From Nemophila menziesii (taxonomy: Eukaryota > Streptophyta > Magnoliopsida > Boraginales > Hydrophyllaceae): a stretch of 64,000 bases of DNA. Below the pieces are notes generated by a model. It had not been told where the DNA came from. It worked only from the letters and a program-made list of their open reading frames with translations, and ran no database searches. The DNA is taken from NCBI GenBank assembly GCA_029959085.1, contig JARWIR010000023.1, positions 6,461,860 through 6,525,859 of the forward strand. Direction: 5' to 3'. Below are positions 58,498 through 64,000 of the stretch, one piece after another; position 1 is the stretch's first letter, and every line of letters starts with the position of its first letter. A program made the position numbers and the translations under genes.

Positions 58498-59046
58498 TGA
58501 TGTCTCCCTAATTGTTCTTATTTTCGACCCTCGGGAGATATCATTTTTTATGTTTAATTGAATATTTTGATAGTCTTTTGAGTTAAAAAATGCAATAATC
58601 CAGAATTCCTATTTTATTTCTAGTATTTTTGATTTATTAAACTTTTGCACGTAATCTTGTGTATTTTAGTGAAAAGTTTGTAGGTTTTGAATATTAGCTA
58701 GGAAAGGAATCCGAGAAGAGAGTCAAAGATCGTGATATGGAGTCAAAGCATGAAGATAAATCCCGAAAGATTTATATTTTGGAGCTGCAAATCTGGAAAA
58801 CAGGCCAAAGATTGCTGATTTCGAGGCACTTAATATATGATTTAGCCGCTGACCTTTGAAGGAAAAACGTTCCTTATTGAGTTACGGAAATTTAGCAAGT
58901 GATTTCAGCTCAATCGGAGTTATAACGAATTGGCTAGAGCTGTTTTAGTGGAGGTGGTGCAGCAGTTACGGGATTTTGGGCTTAGAAAACGGGCTCCATT
59001 ACATTTAATTTAGTTTACTTTTTAATTAGTATGAGCTAATTCCGTT
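58498..59046 (+). repeat. 5' LTR of Retro-2, copy 2 (truncated)
   Basis: Keeps the hairpin start, with one stem mutation (GAGATATCA). It has a deletion of about 250 bp ('gggctccattac' junction near 58990) and then stops at 'attccgtt', where the large internal deletion begins. Upstream of the small deletion it carries a 5'-LTR-type variant (GTTTTAGTGGAGGTGGTG). Downstream it carries the 3'-LTR-type 'tagtttactttt'. Confidence 0.88.
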
Positions 59047-59055
59047 ATCAAAAAG

Positions 59056-59252
59056 TAGGTGAAGAAGTAGCTATGAAGAAACCAAACCCCCCTCCAAAGG
59101 TGCGTGAATCAAAAAGTTCTTGGCTAGGACCATTCATGGTCATGAAGGTTATCTCAGATAAATTAGTGGGCCTAAAAGCTAAGGGTTGTAATTTTCGAGT
59201 TGCAAAGATTGACAACCTCACTCACTGCTGGGGAGGTTATGTCAATGACTAA
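59056..59252 (+). pseudogene. Residual 3' end of the Retro-2 gag-protease frame
   Basis: Corresponds to 28242-28438: VGEEVAMKKPNPPPK and LGPFMVMKVISDKLVGLK, ending VND-stop at 59250-59252. Everything before it is deleted. Confidence 0.85.
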
Positions 59253-59484
59253 TGAATGAGGTAACCCGTCGAGCTTAACGACGTTAAACAAAAGCCATTC
59301 CTTGTATATTAGTTTAAGTTTTTATTTTGTGTAGTTTAAATTTGCTTGATTTTCGTTAATTTAGTGTGTATTAGTAAGAAATGAGGAAGGGTAGTTGTTT
59401 TTGATGATTTCAGGGGTAAAAAGGTCATGAGTTTTGGGTCGAAAGGGCAAAAATAGAGGAAAAATTTGTGGTGTTCCAGGGGCA

Positions 59485-59792
59485 AACCGGGTACCCGCAT
59501 TCGCAAATGCGGGAACCCGGTTTCGAAAGCTAAAAATTCCGGAGTTCTGACCCAGCGTCTTGGGCCTTGTTCTTTGGCTGCGTCCTGGCTGCCTTTTGGT
59601 TCACGTCATCGATGCAAACCGGCTACCCGCATTCGCAAATGCGGGAACCCGGTTTCGAAGGATAGGAGTTCTAACCCAGCGTTTTGGGGGACCAGCCTTT
59701 CCTTGCGTTTTGAGGTAAAAAAAAAAAAAATCGTGCCGCCACAACGACGCGAAACCGGGTACCCGCATTTCGCAAATGCGGGAACCCGGTTT
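59485..59792 (+). repeat. Three GC-rich hairpins, copy 2
   Basis: At 59485-59524, about 59616-59655 and 59752-59792. Arms are as in copy 1; some arms are more perfect here (first unit GGGTACCCGC instead of GGGTATCCGC; third ACCGGGT instead of ACCGAGT). Confidence 0.9.
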
Positions 59793-60173
59793 CTTCTGTG
59801 ACAGGGCGGTTTTTCAGCTTTTTAACACTAGATTTTTACCTCTTTCTTCAAGCCAGCCTCCAAAAACACTTCCAATCCCAGAATCTCCCGAAAATCATCA
59901 TCTACAACCACACAATCATCAAATCCTACCCTCTTCCACCACAATAACATACAATCAATTCATCTCCTATCCAAAGCACCATGGAATTCCCACTTTTCTC
60001 CAATTGTTCTTCATCCAAGCTTCAAAATTAACCCAATTCCCTCTTGCCCCACATCAATTATCCTTAACCCATCTCATATTCCACCATAATCTTCAAGTCT
60101 TAAGCCTCAAAACATCAAAGTTCTAAGCCTTAGCTTCTCACTATTTGAAGTTTTGAGTTTGGGGTCGAAAGAG

Positions 60174-60578
60174 ATGCCTATCAGAATCGCTTTCATGTGT
60201 ACTTATCGAAGGAATTCTCCAAGAAATAGAAACACTTTTGGTGCCGTTCAAGAACAAGCTATTGGGATTCCTAATTCGCGTTTCAAACACAAGACTGAAG
60301 AGGTTAAGATTAAAGCTAATCCTAAGAAGAGAAAAGTGATTGAGGAACCTGAAAGTGAGGAAGAAATTGATCCGATGATGAGTTGGAATCGAAAATTAAG
60401 GTGTGGAAGAGAATCGGGATACGAGGTACGCTATTTTGGGAAACATTACGAAAAAGTTGAACTTTATTTGTTCAAAACACAACTTACGATGTCTAAACGC
60501 GAGATAAAGTTCATGGACGCAACACCGACAACCAGCCACGCGCTGGTTCAGATACGTTTTCTAATCCTTCTCATTTAG
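60174..60578 (+). CDS. Small extra ORF of Retro-2, copy 2, 134 aa
   Basis: ATG at 60174 (MPIRIAFMCTYRRNSPRNRN), same length and end as 29363-29767, with a few substitutions (for example T to I at residue 5). Still open although its element has no gag, primer site or promoter. Confidence 0.5.
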   Translation: MPIRIAFMCTYRRNSPRNRNTFGAVQEQAIGIPNSRFKHKTEEVKIKANPKKRKVIEEPESEEEIDPMMSWNRKLRCGRESGYEVRYFGKHYEKVELYLFKTQLTMSKREIKFMDATPTTSHALVQIRFLILLI

Positions 60579-62021
60579 TGTAGATTATTTTATTGCTTTG
60601 AGTCTTTTCGAGTCGTGGGGACACGACTCATTTTTGAGTTTGGGGTGGGGTTCGTTGCCTCATCCCAGTTTTATGTGTTATGTGTTTTATTTGCTTTCAA
60701 TAAAATAATTTTCAGAGTTGCGTTTGACTGAAGAAGATTTTAAATGTCCATGTAAGCATACTTTTGATGAATCTATGATAGTAAATAGTGGACTTTAGGG
60801 AATGATATAAAACGCATTTAGAATTGCATGCAAACATAGGTAATCGATAGGAAAAATTAATGAACAATGCAAATGAAGTAAGCTTGTACTTGAGGAATAT
60901 GCTTGGTGTGTAGAACGTGAAATCCTAATTAGTAGAGAACCCACTTAGATATGAACTAAAGACGAGCTATGTACTTAGGAAAATGATAGTGGCAGTTCTT
61001 TGTTAGCCATTTGTGACCTTTTTAGCCTTATATCCCTTGTATTAATTATTATCCGTCTTAGCCCACTTTGAGCCTTTAGCCTTTTCTTTGTAGCCACAAT
61101 ATAAGACATTATCCCTTAGATTATTAGGCATGACCATATGACCCGCACTTGAATCACAATCCTGAGACATGTCTCGAGCTTGAGTTTGGGTGGTGGGTCC
61201 ACTTATGGGGAATTTAATGGGTAGGGATTGATGTGTTTTGTATTGTAGCACAATTGCAGATGATATATACTTGCAACCCTTTGCCGGGAATGACAAAAAA
61301 ATGAAAAAAAAGAAAGAAAAAATGAAAAATTTCAAAAATCCATACAGTAGGAACCGGGAACCCGGTTTCGCCAAAACCGGGAACCCGGTTTGCATCTGTA
61401 CAAAAAAAAAAAGAGAAAAGAAAAGAAAAAGAAAAAAATGAAAGAATAAAACATCCGGCAAAATGGATTTTTTCTGAAAATCATCTTATTTATAGTGGGT
61501 AGACATGGGACGCTAAATTGTTGCGTAGATGGGTGAGTGAGAACATTTTTTGAGCGTAAACTCAAGCTCGAGGACATTTGTTGATGGTAAGTGAGGAGAG
61601 AGCCAAAAGCTCACTTCAAATTTACCAAATATACATCCACATCGTCCTTAAGCCAATATTAAAACCAAGACCTCGTGATTCTTAAGTACATAGTGAATTT
61701 ATGATTCTGTTGATAGGGAATATACAAGGTGGAGCGTTCAAAGCAAGTTAGGATTGATGACCACCCTATAGCCATCATACAGAGATGAGTACAAGTGTAA
61801 CCTTCAAGCATTGCGACTTTAATTTTATGATTGAGATTATTTATGTTTGATTTTGCATTATAGATGTATGTGTATATTAGTTTCTAGAGTTTGCTATATG
61901 AGATTTATCTTAAGACTTGATTTAGGTGTATTTGCTAGCTTCCATTTTGTTCTTACGTTTACTTCTACGCTTTTGTTTTGTTTTACTTTGTCGGGACGAC
62001 AAAGGCTTGAGTTGGGGGTCT
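60579..62021. other. 3' non-coding region and polypurine tract of Retro-2, copy 2
   Basis: Same content as 29768-31180. The CCGGGAACCCGG palindrome is duplicated here (61352-61392). The polypurine tract lies directly before 62022. Confidence 0.6.
61352..61392 (+). repeat. Doubled CCGGGAACCCGG palindrome
   Basis: AACCGGGAACCCGGTTT occurs twice, joined by CGCCAA; copy 1 has it once near 30541. A local tandem gain in copy 2 or loss in copy 1. Confidence 0.85.
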
Positions 62022-63326
62022 TGATGTCTCCCTAATTGTTCTTATTTTCGACCCTTGGGAGACATCATTTTTTATGTTTAATTGAATATTTTGATAGACT
62101 TTTGAGTTAAAAATGCAATAATCCGGAATTCGTATTTTATTTCTAGTATTTTTGATTTATTAAACTTTTGCGGGTAATCTTGTGTATTTTAGTGAAAAGT
62201 TTGTAGGTTTTGAATATTAGCTAGGAAAGGAATCCGAGAAGAGAGTCAAAGATCGTGATATGGAGTCAAAGCATGAAGATAAATCCCGAAAGAGCTGCAA
62301 ATCTGGAAAAACAGGCCAAAGATTGCTGATTTCGAGGCACTTAAGAGATGATTTAGCCGCTGACCTTTGAAGAAAAAACGTTCCTTATTGAGTTACGGAA
62401 ATTTAGCAAGTGATTTCAGGTCAATCGGAGTTATAACGAATTGGCTAGAGCTGTTTAGTGGAGGTGGCGCAGCAGTTACGGGATTTTGGGCTTAGAAAAT
62501 GGGCTCCATTACATTTAATTTAGTTTACTTTTTAATTAGTATGAGCTAATTCCGTTTTAGTGCTTGAGAATGCTTTATGGGTGAATCCCAATCCTATTGA
62601 ATTTCATGTCCTGAATTTGGGTTTATGTTAAATTAAATTAAATTGGGTCTTTTACTCTTTTCGATAATTTGTGATTGTTTACTGTTTTTAGAGTCGCGAA
62701 CTAAGAACAGGTATTAGTATCTAGGCTATTCCACATATGTGGCGTGTGGATCATCCTGACGGAGGGTTTAGGTATAGAACCAATTATTCAATCTAAAATA
62801 GAAGTTATTAATTCTGATGAACTTAGCTAATTTTAGGGCCAATGAGGTAAAATTCTTAAACATTAAAAGTGGATCATATTTACCCTGACGGGACTAGTGA
62901 CACTCTAGGATAGCCTTATAGTCCACCCTGACGGGGGTATAAGGAATTTAGAATCCCGACCATTGTAATTGACCAATTTAACCCTTAAACAGAACAGGTT
63001 ATGAAATAGAATTAGGAGGATCCCTTGCGTTCTCAAGTGCTACCTTCTCATACTTGCGTTTCACCTTCATTTATTTGCGTTTTACTATTTATTTGCATTT
63101 TCTTATTAGTCTTTCATTACTTAGAATTAATACAAAAACCAACCAATCATATTATTTTTTTACTTGCTTTCATAAGTGCAACCATTCATTATTCAATAAG
63201 CATTGTAGTTAACCAAACCGTCCATGCGAACGATCCTAGAATCACTTATTACTACTTTCAACCGTACACTTGCGGTTGTGGTTCAATTACTTTTGCATTT
63301 ATTTTAGAACACACAAAGGACCACCA
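62022..63326 (+). repeat. 3' LTR of Retro-2, copy 2 (with promoter deletion)
   Basis: 1305 bp against 1567 in copy 1. The main deletion joins 'gggct' to 'ccattac' near 62506, the same junction as in the 5' LTR of this copy; a further 15-bp loss is near 62294. It keeps the 24-bp 3'-LTR-specific segment. CTAAG follows. Confidence 0.9.
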
Positions 63327-63334
63327 CTAAGTAA

Positions 63335-63425
63335 TAACGACTACATGTAGTCGGTAAAGTTTAAATTCATTTTCCGCGACTACTTTTTTCTTCTTTTGCG
63401 ACTACAAATGTAGTCGCGGAAAGAA
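63335..63425. repeat. 3' subterminal repeats of CACTA-A, distal part, copy 2
   Basis: ACGACTACATGTAGTCGG and GCGACTACAAATGTAGTCGC palindromes as at 32757-32845. Confidence 0.8.
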
Positions 63426-63440
63426 GGATGCGGTGTAGTG

Positions 63441-63770
63441 TCAGTATAGAGTGGTCGTTATTTGGAACTAAACATATGACCTCATAGTTTTTATTTCTTT
63501 ATCCTTCTCGCTTGTCCAGGAAGGGTTATTACCCTAGACCTTTCATTCTTTTATACTTCTATCCTCATACTTGAGTGAAGAATACACATCATTCACTGTC
63601 CCTTTCTCCACAAGATTCTTGAACTATATGTATTGTGTAGGGAGTGAGTTTACATGTTAATTGGACAAGCACACCATAGTAGTTACTAATAAACTCCTTT
63701 TGTCTACTTGTCTAGCACGTTATCTCTTACATTCTCATTTCTATTTAAATAACACAATGGTTAACATTAC
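63441..63770. other. Intron-like sequence right of CACTA-A, copy 2
   Basis: Copy of 32862-33191; nothing further seen. Confidence 0.45.
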
Positions 63771-63980
63771 CTAAGAGCGTTGTTGCTTCTAACTTTATAC
63801 TGTCAATAACACTTGATTGTCGATACCCTAAGCAAAGCTTTGCATCGGTGTCATCTGGGATACATTCAGAAAAAGGCACTCGAGTGGACGTTTTCATGAT
63901 GATAAGATTAAGCAGTTCGAATCCTCTATTTTCTCCAGTACTATGTTGTAACTGTAATGTCTTAAAACTCGCCTCCTTTG
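63771..63980 (-). pseudogene. Exon A of the split gene, copy 2
   Basis: Same 210-nt exon, open, with both splice borders preserved, as at 33192-33401. Earlier exons would be past the window end. Confidence 0.5.
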
Positions 63981-64000
63981 CTAAGGTGAGTAATTCCCCA

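Larger units (their letters stand above)
58498..63326 (+). mobile_element. Retro-2, copy 2 (reduced)
   Basis: Same CTAAG duplication (58493-58497, 63327-63331). A deletion joins position 59046 in the 5' LTR to the end of the gag-protease frame, removing the rest of the LTR, the primer site and nearly all coding sequence. The hairpins, small ORF, 3' region and polypurine tract remain. Both LTRs lack the TATA segment. Confidence 0.92.
49886..63440 (+). mobile_element. CACTA-A, copy 2, carrying the reduced Retro-2
   Basis: Same ends as 15238-32861 with TTA and TCA flanks. It includes TNPD and TNPA relics, all three GCGACTAC clusters and the shortened Retro-2. 13.56 kb in total. Confidence 0.88.
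41229..64000. repeat. Copy 2 of the large direct duplication (continues past the window)
   Basis: Homologous to 2698-33420 in order and orientation. It begins at AGTGGTATCAC, identical to 2698. It is still aligned at the last base, where it matches about 33420. It shares the internal target duplications (TTG for CACTA-B, CTAAG for Retro-2) and many frame breaks, so all nested insertions predate the duplication. Confidence 0.95.

Overview
The window is nuclear DNA from a flowering plant, most likely a eudicot: it is AT-rich, intron-bearing and full of plant-type transposons (CACTA/En-Spm elements with TNP2, DUF4218 and DUF4216 regions, Athila-like Ty3/Gypsy retrotransposons, a Stowaway-type MITE). 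No rRNA, tRNA, CRISPR or bacterial operon is visible, and I cannot name the species. The setting looks like TE-rich heterochromatin. Nearly all open frames are transposon-derived and broken.

The dominant structure is a direct, tandem-like large duplication. Bases 2698-33420 recur as 41229-64000, in the same order and orientation, with a left offset of about 38.5 kb. Copy 2 runs off the right edge and is about 8 kb shorter. Bases 33421-41228 are present once.

Each copy carries the same nested layers, outermost first: (1) a decayed minus-strand Ty3/Gypsy pol relic (RT, RNase H, integrase zinc domain); (2) a degenerate minus-strand, multi-exon gene of unknown function whose exons are scattered between transposons; (3) CACTA-B, inserted exactly at the end of one exon of that gene and itself hit by CACTA-C; (4) CACTA-A, in an intron of the same gene, with recognisable TNPD- and TNPA-type genes; (5) Retro-2, an Athila-like element inserted in the 3' subterminal repeats of CACTA-A with a perfect 5-bp target duplication. 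Without CACTA-A and CACTA-B the split gene would be about 2.7 kb rather than 27.5 kb.

The copies decayed differently. Copy 1 keeps CACTA-C and a long gag-protease frame in Retro-2. Copy 2 lost the inner part of CACTA-C with half of the CACTA-B TNPA gene, lost PBS and gag-protease from Retro-2, and has the same ~250-bp promoter deletion in both LTRs.

The left edge (1-2697) is the 3' end of a second Athila-like element (Retro-1); its LTR ends exactly where the homology between the copies stops. The unique spacer holds a minus-strand, probably broken gene with an internal amino-acid repeat (34807-36171), AT-rich DNA, a G-quadruplex candidate and a MITE (39920-40179). I saw no intact host gene. 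The most unusual observations are the transposon-split gene with conserved exon phase, the three CACTA families with three different subterminal motifs, the GC-rich hairpin array and small ORF in Retro-2, and the constant 46-bp hairpin at LTR starts.
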